Of a stretch of 64,000 nt of DNA, positions 55,247-64,000 are shown piece by piece (position 1 is the first letter of the stretch; each line of letters begins with the position of its first letter). Origin of the DNA: Bacteroidales bacterium. GTDB taxonomy: Bacteria > Bacteroidota > Bacteroidia > Bacteroidales > Tenuifilaceae. Position numbers and translations under genes: made by a program. The notes beneath the pieces are model-generated. The model was not told the DNA's origin. It ran no database searches and saw only the letters and a program-made list of their open reading frames with translations. Location of the stretch: the NCBI GenBank assembly GCA_020636835.1, contig JACJXC010000007.1:124001-188000 (forward strand), in the 5' to 3' direction.

Positions 55247-57916
55247 ATGATGAGTTTTACCGTCAAACCCATTCAGTGGATAGCACTTATTGTGCTGCTA
55301 GTTGCTCCCCTCTCAAAATTAACGGCCCAATCGATTCAGGGTACCATAACCGACGAAAACGGGAAGCCCATCCAGTACGCCTCGGTTTTTGTGAAGGAGG
55401 CCAAACAGGGCACCACATCGAACCCCGACGGGAAATTCCTGATAAACCTCCCCAGTGGCACATACAGCGTCGTATTTAGCTGTTTAGGGTTCGAAACCTT
55501 GGAGAAAAAGGTGATTGTAAACGCCACCGAAAACACGCTGAACATAACCCTACCGGTAAAACCTTACCAAATAGCCCCGGTTACAGTGGGCTCTAAAGGC
55601 GAGGATCCGGCCTACAGCATTGTACGCAAGGCCATTGGTATGGCTCAGTACTACCAAAATCAGATTACAGCATTCGATGCGGAAGTTTACCTAAAGGGAA
55701 CGCTGAAAATAAAAAAACTATCGTGGATAGTTAAGAAGGCCATTAGCAAGGACGACGAAGCACCAAAGGAGGGGCAGATGTACCTTCAGGAATCGGTCAA
55801 TAGCATTCAGTTCACAGCGCCCAATAAGTACAACCAAAAAGTGAAGATGGTACGGTCCAACTTTCCGGGCAGCAATAACAGCACCGACGACATAATGCGC
55901 TTTACCAATGCCAGCCTTTACCAACCCCAAATCGGAGATATAATTCTACCTCTAGCCCCATACGCCTTCAACCACTACCGATTTAAATACGATGGGTACT
56001 CGTTCATGGGCGACAGGGTGATAAACCGCATTAAGGTAATCCCCAAGCGCAAAAGCAAGCAACTGGTATCGGGCTACATATACATTGCCGACGACTACTG
56101 GAACCTTCACGAGGTTGACATCACCAACGAATCGATGATTGGTACCATCAGGATAAAACAAACCTTTGGCGAGATTGAGAACAACGCCTGGCTACCCGTT
56201 AGCCACCACTACACAGTAAAAGGTAAGTTCATGGGGAACGAGGGCGATGTAAACTACATCTCATCGGTTAAGTACTCCAATATCAAACTGAATAAAAATC
56301 TTAAAAAACCGGGAAAAACCACCCAAAAGCAAACGCAGCAACTCGCATCGGCAGAAAAACCAACAAAAAAGATAAACACAAAAAAACAAGCAAAAGCACA
56401 AAAGGATGCCGAGAAGATGGAAAAACTCCTCGGCAAGGAAGCCCTAAGTAACAAGGAGATGTACCAGTTGGCCAAGCTCATGGACAAACAGGTGAAACAA
56501 GCGGACACATCGGCCCGATCGCTCGAAGTGATTGACCCCATTACAGTAACCATCGACTCCATGGCCCGGAAGGCGGACTCCACCCAGTGGAAAGAGATTC
56601 GCCCGGTTATCCTCACCACCGATGAGATTACGATTGACGATAATCTTACTAAAAAACTAAAGCAAAACTCGGACAGCACCCGAAAAGACACACTCAACCA
56701 AAAGAAACCCAGCGCATTTAGCAAAATTCTATTCGGAAACACTTGGCGCAGCGAGGATAAAACGCGAACCATTCGATTCTCGGGACTACTCACCCCCGAT
56801 GAGTTCAGATTTAACACTGTTGATGGTTTTGTGGTTGGCTCTACGCTTAGCTACCGCAAAAAATTTAACAATCAATCCATTTACCTCAACCCCGCAGTAG
56901 CCTGGGCATTCGCCCGGAAAATCCCCATGGGAAAATTTTCGGGCAGTTTTACCTATGCAGGAAAATACAGGGGGCTTGCCGGCATCAACATGGATTTTTG
57001 CAGTTCGGATTTCAACCAGAATGCGGGCATATCGAACTTCGAAAATACCGTGGCCTCTCTGCTCTTTGGGCGCAACTACATGAAACTATTCGACAATCGC
57101 AAGATAGCCCTGTACAACCGCATCGACCCAATAAACGGGCTATCTGTTATGACCGGAATAAAGTACGCAAACCGAAAATCACTGGAGAATAATACCGATT
57201 TTATACTGGTAAGCCAGAACCAACACTGGTACACCCCAAACATACCCACAAACAACCTAATAAACAGCGATAATTACGGCGATAACAAAGCCCTGATAGG
57301 CGTAGTACAGGTTAGCTACACCCCATTTCACCATTACCGGATGTACGGCAACCAAAAAGTGATGCTACACTCCAAGTACCCCACCATTAGCGGAAAAGCA
57401 AAACTAGGTATCCCCAACGTGATGGGGTCGAATTCCGACTTTCTGAACCTGGAGTTGTCGATTTCGCAAACAATCAACTCGGGACCCGGAAATAAGCTGT
57501 CGTACAACTTGACATACGGAAACTTTGTAACGAAGAAAAAACTCTACTTCAACGATTTTGCCCACTTCAACACACAGTCGATTCCGGTAACCGCCCGTAT
57601 GTTCAACAATAGCTACCAAGGCCTTAGCTACTACAAACGCAGTACAAACACCGAGTATGCACAGGTATTTGCAAATTACCAAAGCCCATACCTAATCCTA
57701 AAGTACCTACCATTCCTAAGCAATCGAATGTGGATGGAAAATATTCACTTCGCATCGCTCGTTACCAGGGGCTACAAACCCTACTACGAGGTGGGCTACT
57801 CCATGAGCCAAATTGGAGTGTTGGCCAGCGTTGGGGTTTTTGCGGGATTCGAAGGACGCGAATTCTCCAGTTTCAACGTTAAGCTATCGCTACTGTTTAT
57901 TGGTAACGATATGTAA
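55247..57916 (+). CDS. DUF5686-type outer-membrane protein with carboxypeptidase-regulatory-like domain
   Basis: 889 aa. Signal peptide (to about residue 27, KLTAQS), then a CarboxypepD_reg-like beta sandwich (about 28-115: IQGTITDENGKPIQYASVFV, GTTSNPDGKFLINLPSGTYSVVFSCLGFE). Next come the DUF5686 region (SIVRKAIGMAQYYQNQITAFDAEVYLKG, YIYIADDYWNLHEVDI) and a Lys/Gln/Asp-rich stretch (370-510) with a KNLKKPG.. tail pattern, then a beta-barrel-like C-terminal half. This plan is common in Bacteroidota; the function is unknown, though the CarboxypepD_reg domain is shared with TonB-dependent receptors. It may be made from its own promoter (no good -7 box found). The low-complexity middle is unusual. 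It is followed by rsmI in convergent direction. Confidence 0.82.
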   Translation: MMSFTVKPIQWIALIVLLVAPLSKLTAQSIQGTITDENGKPIQYASVFVKEAKQGTTSNPDGKFLINLPSGTYSVVFSCLGFETLEKKVIVNATENTLNITLPVKPYQIAPVTVGSKGEDPAYSIVRKAIGMAQYYQNQITAFDAEVYLKGTLKIKKLSWIVKKAISKDDEAPKEGQMYLQESVNSIQFTAPNKYNQKVKMVRSNFPGSNNSTDDIMRFTNASLYQPQIGDIILPLAPYAFNHYRFKYDGYSFMGDRVINRIKVIPKRKSKQLVSGYIYIADDYWNLHEVDITNESMIGTIRIKQTFGEIENNAWLPVSHHYTVKGKFMGNEGDVNYISSVKYSNIKLNKNLKKPGKTTQKQTQQLASAEKPTKKINTKKQAKAQKDAEKMEKLLGKEALSNKEMYQLAKLMDKQVKQADTSARSLEVIDPITVTIDSMARKADSTQWKEIRPVILTTDEITIDDNLTKKLKQNSDSTRKDTLNQKKPSAFSKILFGNTWRSEDKTRTIRFSGLLTPDEFRFNTVDGFVVGSTLSYRKKFNNQSIYLNPAVAWAFARKIPMGKFSGSFTYAGKYRGLAGINMDFCSSDFNQNAGISNFENTVASLLFGRNYMKLFDNRKIALYNRIDPINGLSVMTGIKYANRKSLENNTDFILVSQNQHWYTPNIPTNNLINSDNYGDNKALIGVVQVSYTPFHHYRMYGNQKVMLHSKYPTISGKAKLGIPNVMGSNSDFLNLELSISQTINSGPGNKLSYNLTYGNFVTKKKLYFNDFAHFNTQSIPVTARMFNNSYQGLSYYKRSTNTEYAQVFANYQSPYLILKYLPFLSNRMWMENIHFASLVTRGYKPYYEVGYSMSQIGVLASVGVFAGFEGREFSSFNVKLSLLFIGNDM

Positions 57917-57980
57917 CCATAGGGGAGTATTTATTGTGCCTACTGGTATGGACTGCAATGTTAGTCCACAGCCAAAACAA

Positions 57981-58682
57981 CTACTCGTCGTCCTCGTCGG
58001 TAGATTTCCCTTTTCCCTTACCCTCAACAACCACAACAATTTCGCCCTTAACACCTTTCGCATCAAAATGCGCAGCCACCTCGGCTAGCGTTCCCCGCAC
58101 TGTTTCCTCGTGCAGTTTGGTTAGTTCGCGCGATACGCTTACCCTACGCTCAGGGCCAAACACCTCGGCGAGTTGGGCTAGCAGCTTAACCAACCGGAAT
58201 GGCGACTCGTAGAACACGATGGTGCGCTCCTCGTCGCGCAATGCCTCGATTCGCTTGTTTCGCCCCTTCTTCTGTGGCAAAAACCCCTCAAAAACGAACC
58301 TATCGGATGGCAATCCGCTGGCCACAAGGGCAGGAACAAATGCCGTAGCGCCCGGCAAGCACTCCACCTCAACCCCGTGCTCCACACAGGTCCGAACAAG
58401 CAGAAAGCCAGGATCCGAGATTCCAGGGGTCCCCGCATCGGAGATCAACGCAACCGTTTCGCCCGCCACAATCCGCTCCGCCACAAACTCAACCGTTTTG
58501 TGCTCGTTAAACTTGTGGTGCGATTTAAGGGGCGTGTCAATTTGCAAATGCTTAAGCAGGAATCCGCTTGTGCGGGTATCCTCGGCCAGGATAAACGAGG
58601 CCGATTTAAGCACCTCGATGGCCCTTAAAGTAATATCGCTTAAATTGCCAATTGGCGTTGGTACAATGTATAGTTTCGACAT
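57981..58682 (-). CDS. rsmI: 16S rRNA (cytidine1402-2'-O)-methyltransferase
   Basis: 233 aa. SAM-dependent tetrapyrrole-methylase-fold enzyme modifying C1402 of 16S rRNA in the decoding centre. Seen: IVPTPIGNLSDITLRAIEVL, AEDTRTSGFLLKHL, ALISDAGTPGISDPGFLLV, PGATAFVPALVASGLPSDRFVFEGFLP, and the C-terminal EETVRGTLAEVAAHF. Usual length is about 280, but many Bacteroidota enzymes end near 230. The last residues are charged (GKGKSTDEDDE). 76 bp after the gene at 58759-59472 on the same strand, so possibly one transcript. Confidence 0.93.
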   Translation of the reverse strand: MSKLYIVPTPIGNLSDITLRAIEVLKSASFILAEDTRTSGFLLKHLQIDTPLKSHHKFNEHKTVEFVAERIVAGETVALISDAGTPGISDPGFLLVRTCVEHGVEVECLPGATAFVPALVASGLPSDRFVFEGFLPQKKGRNKRIEALRDEERTIVFYESPFRLVKLLAQLAEVFGPERRVSVSRELTKLHEETVRGTLAEVAAHFDAKGVKGEIVVVVEGKGKGKSTDEDDE

Positions 58683-58758
58683 AGCGAAGATTGTGTTGTG
58701 TTTTTTGGGTTACCTGTTAAATAATTTTGGGTTACTGCTATTGGGCATTAACATGTCC

Positions 58759-59472
58759 CTAAATAAACTTTCGCCGTATCAGATCGATAAATTTTAGGGC
58801 ATAGGCGTTACTCTCAGCCCACTGAAAATTATCCTGTAGAAAAATAATGGCGTCGTTTAAATCGGAGAATGTGTTTAAATGTTGAATGGTTTCGGAGTAG
58901 CGCGCCGCATCGCCATCGAACAGCTCCTTGATAAACAAAAATTTATCGTTAATGCCAATCGCCTTGGCCAAATCGCCAACCGGCTTATTCTGCAACTTGG
59001 TGGCCATATCCACCTTGGACGCATGCTCGGCAATAATCTCGTTGCGGAACTTCTGCTTAGCCTGAAATTTCTCGGACAAGATCTCGCCCTGCGAATGCAG
59101 TTCCATATCAACCTCCGCAGGCGTAGCAGTGGGCATTGATGAACTAACCCTCTCGCTGTGTGTTTGGGGCTGCACTACCGGCGGCTCGGCAGGAACTGCG
59201 GGCTTAGGTTTCACTGCGGGCTCAGGCTTAGGCGGCTTTACCTCCTCCACGTGAAGCAAATCGTTGGCATCGTTGGTGGGCTCCACCCTAACCTCAGGCG
59301 CCGTGACGGAATGCAACTCCTCCCCTCCTGCCAGTACAATTTCGTAGGCACTGGCCAGTTTTGCCAAAATAATATCGCGCTCAATTGTTGATAACTTTTC
59401 GAGGCCAATTGCCCTGCCAATTAGGTTGCTTGCCTCATCTAATCGGGCTTTTGCATTTTTCAGGTAATCCAT
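58759..59472 (-). CDS. Conserved hypothetical protein with Pro/Lys-rich linker
   Basis: 237 aa, no known function. An N-terminal helical domain (1-50; MDYLKNAKARLDEASNLIGRA) is joined by a Pro/Glu/Val-rich linker (about 75-130, with KPKPAVPAEPP) to a C-terminal helical domain (135-237; FRNEIIAEHASKVDMATKLQ, GDLAKAIGINDKFLFIKELFDGD). Similar two-domain proteins occur beside tdk and rsmI in Bacteroidales. No signal peptide. The -7 box (TATTTTTG, minus, 59498-59505) is only 8 bp from that of divergent tdk, so the two promoters may be regulated together. Confidence 0.7.
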   Translation of the reverse strand: MDYLKNAKARLDEASNLIGRAIGLEKLSTIERDIILAKLASAYEIVLAGGEELHSVTAPEVRVEPTNDANDLLHVEEVKPPKPEPAVKPKPAVPAEPPVVQPQTHSERVSSSMPTATPAEVDMELHSQGEILSEKFQAKQKFRNEIIAEHASKVDMATKLQNKPVGDLAKAIGINDKFLFIKELFDGDAARYSETIQHLNTFSDLNDAIIFLQDNFQWAESNAYALKFIDLIRRKFI

Positions 59473-59497
59473 AGCGATTGCAGTAAATATTCCACAT

Positions 59498-59505
59498 CAA
59501 AAATA
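59498..59505 (-). promoter_or_regulatory. -7 box of the 58759-59472 gene
   Basis: TATTTTTG on the minus strand, 26 bp before the ATG. No clear -33. Confidence 0.4.
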
Positions 59506-59513
59506 AGTTTTAT

Positions 59514-59521
59514 TACTTTTG
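59514..59521 (+). promoter_or_regulatory. -7 box of tdk
   Basis: TACTTTTG, 38 bp before the ATG. Its region overlaps that of the divergent gene's box. Confidence 0.4.
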
Positions 59522-59558
59522 TATGTAGTATAAACGCAAATAAATCATATTTCTTCTG

Positions 59559-60161
59559 ATGCCTTTTCTGGAAAATTCTGTAAGCGGTAAGCGCAAGGGG
59601 TGGATTGAGGTTGTTGCCGGATCGATGTTCTCGGGCAAAACCGAGGAGTTAATCCGCAGGCTTAAACGGGCAAAGTACGCCAAGCAACGCGTGGAGATAT
59701 TTAAACCTCAAATAGATACGCGTTACTCGGAGCAGGAAGTTGTTTCGCACGACTCCAACTCTATACATTCCACGCCGGTATCGTCGTCGGGGAATATACT
59801 ACTGCTTGCGCACAATGTTGATGTGGTGGGAATCGACGAGGCCCAGTTCTTCGATATGAACCTGCCCAACGTATGCAACCAGCTGGCCGACCAGGGGATA
59901 CGCGTAATTGTAGCAGGGCTCGACATGGATTTCCGCGGAAAGCCCTTTGGCCCCATGCCCAACCTAATGGCAATTGCCGAGTATGTAACCAAGGTGCACG
60001 CTATTTGCGTACACTGTGGCGATTTAGCGCACTACTCGCACCGCACCACCGATGCCGATAAGCTTGTGCTACTGGGCGAAACCGATGCTTACGAGCCGCT
60101 TTGCCGTCTCTGCTACAATAAGGTTTTGGCGGAGAGTAAGAAGGCTAAAAGTAACGAGTAA
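59559..60161 (+). CDS. tdk: Thymidine kinase
   Basis: 200 aa, type II (TK1-like). It phosphorylates thymidine with ATP for nucleotide salvage. The P-loop is AGSMFSGKTEELIRRL (about residues 21-36), with Walker B VGIDEAQFFD and the lasso/Zn part with four Cys (ICVHCGD... LCRLCYNKV). ATG at 59559, 38 bp after the -7 box. Divergent from the two-domain hypothetical protein. The gene downstream (60288) is a membrane protein without a clear link. Confidence 0.94.
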   Translation: MPFLENSVSGKRKGWIEVVAGSMFSGKTEELIRRLKRAKYAKQRVEIFKPQIDTRYSEQEVVSHDSNSIHSTPVSSSGNILLLAHNVDVVGIDEAQFFDMNLPNVCNQLADQGIRVIVAGLDMDFRGKPFGPMPNLMAIAEYVTKVHAICVHCGDLAHYSHRTTDADKLVLLGETDAYEPLCRLCYNKVLAESKKAKSNE

Positions 60162-60287
60162 CGGGAGCAACGAGAGGATGGGGTCGAATTAATTTCAGAT
60201 ATTAGACATCGCCTATCAGGCACTCATCAATAGGGAGACCAACTAAACACTCACTATTCACCATAAACTAAACACTACACGCCGTAC

Positions 60288-60713
60288 ATGCCCAAGGAAA
60301 TAAGTTTCGAGATAAGCCGCTTGCAATTCTGGGTTGTTACAGTGCTCATCCTACTGCTGCCGTTATCGTCAAAATATAAATTGATAGTAATGGGCGAGAA
60401 AACAACCGGACGGGTAATTGGCCACCAAAAGGTGTCGAGCGGAAGGCTGAGTGAACACGACACCTACTCCGTTATCCAATTCCAAGCGGGCACAGCAACC
60501 GTAAGAATGTATGGTCCCGAGAATACTATTTATGAATTGGGCGATACCGTTACGGTTTACTACAGCAATGAAAACCCACGAAATTGCATGATCCCATCGC
60601 TCCCATTTATTTACACCGGCCGAAGCGCCATAATCCCATTTATCATGCTGCTGGTTTGGGTGGCATTTTACAATGCGTTTAAGTATATAAAGAGCGCCAA
60701 TACAAAGATATAA
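60288..60713 (+). CDS. DUF3592-like membrane protein
   Basis: 141 aa. First helix about 10-30 (LQFWVVTVLILLLPL), then a periplasmic or cytoplasmic beta-rich part with TGRVIGHQKVSSG and ELGDTVTVYYSNENPRNCMI, and a second helix (AIIPFIMLLVWVAFYNAFKYI). The TG.V(I/V)....SG and 'G..V.VYY...NP' patterns match DUF3592 proteins, whose role is unknown. It is not in an obvious operon: 126 bp follows tdk. Confidence 0.65.
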   Translation: MPKEISFEISRLQFWVVTVLILLLPLSSKYKLIVMGEKTTGRVIGHQKVSSGRLSEHDTYSVIQFQAGTATVRMYGPENTIYELGDTVTVYYSNENPRNCMIPSLPFIYTGRSAIIPFIMLLVWVAFYNAFKYIKSANTKI

Positions 60714-60976
60714 GCCAAGAAATGTTACAAAAAATTGCTTCCTATGATAATTCGAGATCGAAAACACTACTGAAGCGAATAAATAATTACGCGAAACGCA
60801 AAATAAACAAGCACCCTACTTAAAACGAGACAGTAATTCAGAATGGAAATACCAAAATGGTGGAAAAAGAACCAACAAATCTTTAAACCTAAATTAATTA
60901 AACTGGTACACTACCAATTGTATACAATACAAATTTAGAGTCCTCCCAAATAACTTTATACCCAACCACCCTTAAA

Positions 60977-61040
60977 AGGGTTATACTTTAACCCTCCATC
61001 GAGTAAAAAACACCACTTAGTTTTGCTTACATAGCAAAAC
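60977..61040. repeat. Two close stem-loops in the ORF-free region
   Basis: 60977-60983/60989-60995 (7-bp stem, 5-nt loop) and 61020-61027/61033-61040 (8-bp stem, 5-nt loop), 24 bp apart. Neither has a downstream T-run. Confidence 0.5.
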
Positions 61041-61888
61041 GCCAATAATCCGAACATCCTAGGTTTAAAGTAAATCCACAAGGGCAATAAGCCGAAGCAC
61101 TGAAATCACCTAATGAACGATTAGCTAATTGTAGCCGACCGCCCAACCCCATCTGTTAGACAATAGGTTTTAACAAAGTCAAAACCATCTGGTTAAACAA
61201 CGGCAGAAGGAGCAATACGATAGCGATTATTATATGAAGCTGATTAAATACAAAACAGATTAGAGTTGGCACTTGGGAAAATCGTATTTGTAGAGGCGAT
61301 CATATCCACCATAAGTTGCTCCGAAAACAATTACTCAAACAATTCCTTTTATTCTGATGAAAGGAGTGTACACACTTCTTATGTTAGACAAAGAATAAAT
61401 ATTGTAAATTATTGGCGGTGATTAAAGCTAAACGAAAACCAAGAGGCCGCAGAGATTAGAATATTGATAGGTAAAAGTTATCACTGTGGACGCCTTTTAC
61501 AATCAAGCGTAGGTTAAACTTAAGCTTACATATGCACCAAGAGTAATTGGAGGATAGCAGTGTTCAACAAGTACTAAAAATGAATCTCAATTGGATAAAC
61601 TCTCCCAGTAAAAGGGCAGTGGTTAACAACGTTCCCGGCTGATGCTTGTTCGGGGGAAACAATAAAAATAAACTAAAGGAAACGGGAAAACATAGAAACC
61701 ATCATCAAATAAAAAAATAGAACAAACACGACGGTGTTGATACCGCGAACTAAGCTTTCTTAAAATAGGAACGCATAAAAATCAATGTACTGAATCATGG
61801 CAATTTGTTGCTATCACTTTTATAAATTAAATCGAATAAAGAGTATAATGATAAAACTAATTCATATAAAGCGAACACAGCAGAAATA

Positions 61889-62056
61889 ATGAATTTTGGT
61901 GAAACCACTTACAAGTCAATCAACGAAGCCCATATAACTACTCCTAAAATTGGTAACGGAATATACTACAATGGTATGTTAACAGAAAAATATTTCTTCT
62001 ATTTATCCATGAACCAAAATTGTACAAAATATTTTTACGAAACTACAAACCAATAA
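61889..62056 (+). CDS. Possible small ORF, 55 aa
   Basis: An ATG-to-TAA frame in an otherwise stop-rich region, reading MNFGETTYKSINEAHITT... with Asn/Tyr/Thr richness, ending TTNQ. There is no signal or motif I recognise. Chance cannot be excluded, since a 55-codon frame is ordinary in 2 kb of A/T-rich DNA. Confidence 0.2.
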   Translation: MNFGETTYKSINEAHITTPKIGNGIYYNGMLTEKYFFYLSMNQNCTKYFYETTNQ

Positions 62057-62985
62057 ACTTCAACAAAATAGCAGTTGTTCCATATTGAAAACTTGATTAC
62101 ACATTTAAGACAGCATGTGAATCCGCTATGCTTTTTCATGAAATAATTGAAACTTACTGCACCATTATAATAAGTATTAACCAAAATATTATTAGGGATA
62201 CAACAAATATATGTATAGAAAATGAATATAGCAAAAATACGATATGAGAAGGCAAGAAAGAATACGATAATTTACAATTCTTTGACAACTTGACTTCATA
62301 GCATTGTATTCAAATACAGTTAAGTTGCCTCAGGATATTTGACAAAATTAATCAATAGATATTACAAAAACGCATAAATATAAATTTCACATACAAACTA
62401 GAGACTATCACCAATTTGAAATACTGTATTTAATGATATACTCGAGTTTTCATATCTTCTTGTGAAAATTCATGGAAGTTCAAATAGGTTGTTAATAAAC
62501 TAAAGAAATACGATTGGGCAAGATATATAGACTTTATAACAATGGCCTCATTCTCAATGAAGCCACAGGTCTTATATGTCCATTGATTTTGTATGAATAG
62601 TTTATCACCTTCTCAATATACTAAAACTTATTTACCAGTACAACTACTGTACAGGCTGAATACTAACCCATTGCAAGTACTATCCGCAGATACGAACTAC
62701 CCTACTGAGCACCCCATTTTAGGGTCATGAATTAGCTAATCTGGCTCCCCTGTATTGCAATCTGTTACCTGAACACAAACTAGTAAAGCGCAAGTACGTA
62801 GGCTTAAACAGCATATCACCTCAATAATAACAATAAAACCAAAGTCGGTTCCATCTTTCATTCAACTGCCTTGCTCCTCGCTTGGAGTCAAACTAATTAC
62901 TCCAAATTTTTCTAATTCCATAGCAAAAATATTTTTATTTGTTTAAAAAAGCAAACCCTCATTCTTTACCCTGCCGAGGTTAGCA

Positions 62986-63315
62986 TTAAAAACACAATGC
63001 TAAGGTACTGGCGTTGCGTCCGGAAAAAAAGAACGGAAATAAATTACCGCCATTTTTTTCAACCAATTCTTTTCGGCTAAGGGGTTTCATGGTACAACCT
63101 AACGAAATATCGAAAGGATACTCGTAATAAAAGGTTGTGCTCGCCTTGGAGTATGCAATTGGTGCACCGCGCGATTTCAGTTCATCAATAACTTCGTAAA
63201 GCCTTGTACGGCTTATTCCTAGTTGTGCTGCAAACTCATCGGGCACTCCTGTTCGCTTCGCTTTAATTAAGCAGTGCATTTTTTCGATACGCTCTAAGTA
63301 CTCAAAAAATTTCAT
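62986..63315 (-). CDS. Small HTH protein with a double-glycine-leader-like tail
   Basis: 109 aa. Residues 1-55 form a helix-turn-helix (KFFEYLERIEKMHCLIKAKRTGVPDEFAAQLGISRTRLYEVIDELKSRGAPI, here split for description). A short beta segment follows (STTFYYEYPFDI), then a C-terminal tail MKPLSRKELVEKNGGNLF. The tail matches the LSxxELxxxxGG leader pattern of bacteriocin-type peptides recognised by C39 peptidases of export ABC transporters. The neighbour upstream, 6 bp away on the same strand, is such an ABC transporter. Similar small HTH proteins with a conserved 'LS..E...I.GG' end are, from memory, common in Bacteroidales. Regulation or export of this protein is inference only. Confidence 0.6.
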   Translation of the reverse strand: MKFFEYLERIEKMHCLIKAKRTGVPDEFAAQLGISRTRLYEVIDELKSRGAPIAYSKASTTFYYEYPFDISLGCTMKPLSRKELVEKNGGNLFPFFFSGRNASTLALCF

Positions 63316-63321
63316 GGCTTT

Positions 63322-64000
63322 TTAATTTTCAATTATATGTTTTTCAACTGTTTGATGCTGCCACATACGGCAAAACTGCCCACTACTATGTATAAGTTCC
63401 TTAAATATTCCTTGCTCCACAACCTTGCCATTCTCAAGAACAATAATATTATCGGCCATGGCAATGGTTGAAAGCCTATGGGCAATAACTATTACAGTTT
63501 TCCCCTTTTGCCTCATCAACTCAACGGTTCGCTGCACAAAGCTCTCTGCTATGGAATCCAACGACGAGGTTGCCTCGTCAAGTATTAGTATCTCAGGATT
63601 TTTATACAGTGCACGAGCAATGGCAATGCGCTGCTTTTGCCCGCCAGACAATGATGTACCGTGCTCGCCAATGTAGGTATTAAACCTATTGGGGAGGTTC
63701 TCAATAAAATCCATCATACCCAATTGGGTAGAAATTTCAATAATTCGCTCGATGTTTGGGCAAAACTCCCCCACAGCAATATTCTCAACTATTGTTCCTG
63801 CAAATAAGTCGATATTCTGGGGTACAGCAACCACGGCATCGCGTAACGATTCGTTGGTAAAGTAACGTAAATCGAACTTACCTATGTAAATATTTCCGTT
63901 CTGTAATGGATATATATTCTGCAACAACGATGTTAGGGTAGTTTTCCCTGAACCACTCTCGCCCACCACTGCTGTAACCCTCCCTTTCGGAATATGCAGG
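63322..64000 (-). CDS. ABC exporter ATPase domain (5' part beyond window), possibly peptidase-containing bacteriocin type
   Basis: Only the C-terminal 226 residues are visible; the frame runs off the right edge. Walker A VVGESGSGKTTL, Q-loop VVAVPQNIDLFAGT, signature LSGGQKQRIAIARAL, Walker B ILILDEATSSLD, H-loop VIAHRLST. The pattern IYIGKFDLRYFTNESLRD and the ending GQFCRMWQHQT resemble ABC exporters with an N-terminal C39 peptidase (PCAT type) in Bacteroidota, but the peptidase and membrane parts are outside the window. It lies 6 bp upstream of the HTH gene and on the same strand, so both are probably one operon. Confidence 0.85.
   Translation of the reverse strand, partial: LHIPKGRVTAVVGESGSGKTTLTSLLQNIYPLQNGNIYIGKFDLRYFTNESLRDAVVAVPQNIDLFAGTIVENIAVGEFCPNIERIIEISTQLGMMDFIENLPNRFNTYIGEHGTSLSGGQKQRIAIARALYKNPEILILDEATSSLDSIAESFVQRTVELMRQKGKTVIVIAHRLSTIAMADNIIVLENGKVVEQGIFKELIHSSGQFCRMWQHQTVEKHIIEN

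Larger units (their letters stand above)
60720..62985. other. 2.2-kb region without recognised genes, A/T-rich
   Basis: No ORF of 60 codons or more in any frame; stops are frequent. The base composition becomes more A/T-rich from about 61800. The first part holds simple hairpins: AGGGTTA-TACTT-TAACCCT (60977-60995), GTTTTGCT-TACAT-AGCAAAAC (61020-61040) and GGTTTT-N9-AAAACC (61166-61186). No tRNA, transposase fragment or repeat array was recognised. It could be decayed horizontally acquired DNA or hold unknown RNAs. Confidence 0.6.

Noticed and set aside
60720..62985. Possible tRNA, rRNA, CRISPR or group II intron in the coding-empty region
   Set aside because: No tRNA TPsiC-like motif with matching stems, no regularly spaced repeats and no intron domain V-like hairpin could be found by eye.

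Overview
The window looks like chromosomal DNA of a Bacteroidota bacterium, probably order Bacteroidales. Four things point there. One giant secreted protein ends in a type IX secretion (T9SS) sorting domain, and a GldB-type gliding lipoprotein is present. Several genes have the Bacteroidota promoter pattern TTG-N18/19-TAnnTTTG. Starts are preceded by A/T-rich leaders rather than Shine-Dalgarno sites. Menaquinone is made by the futalosine route (mqnB, mqnD). A 2-oxoacid:ferredoxin oxidoreductase, an NADP-type glutamate dehydrogenase and formate-THF ligase suggest an anaerobe or microaerophile, while an Fe-type and a Mn-type superoxide dismutase protect it from oxygen. I cannot name the genus.

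Layout. 1-4.8 kb: a nitroreductase cut by the left edge, an Fe-type SOD in an apparent operon with a TPR-SpoIIE phosphatase, then a Mn-type SOD. 4.8-7.8 kb: mqnD and mqnB, divergent from a 6-pyruvoyl-tetrahydropterin-synthase-like gene and folE. 7.8-25.9 kb: the most unusual part, about 18 kb on the minus strand. In transcription order it holds a decayed MFS-HEAT gene, a 172-aa protein that may have a cyclic-nucleotide-binding-like fold, a membrane HAMP-SpoIIE phosphatase, a protein with TIR-like repeats, an nSTAND-ATPase/coiled-coil/WD40 protein, an outer-membrane barrel, a beta-propeller-like lipoprotein and a 2012-aa T9SS adhesin. I read it as a possible sensor-to-surface module, but no function is proven. 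26-34.3 kb: a frameshifted queuosine-precursor transporter, an OMP, fabD, osmC, an AsmA-like protein and small secreted proteins. 34.5-42 kb: gdhA, a receiver/PEP-synthase-N-like protein and korAB. 42-60 kb: mainly housekeeping genes (gamma-carbonic anhydrase, uvrA, lytic transglycosylase, porin, fhs, gldB, dnaB, yjjG-like, DEAD-box helicase, DUF5686-type OM protein, rsmI, tdk). 60.7-63 kb: 2.2 kb of A/T-rich DNA without recognisable genes. 63-64 kb: a small HTH protein whose tail resembles a double-glycine leader, next to an export-type ABC transporter that runs off the right edge.

No rRNA, tRNA, CRISPR array or intact insertion sequence was recognised. Many start sites were moved inward from the longest ORF. 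In several cases the longest ORF began with TTG inside a promoter -7 box. Two neighbouring genes (23.4-27 kb) carry frameshifts in short homopolymers. One of them also has three in-frame stops, so it is probably a real pseudogene, whereas the other could be a sequencing error.
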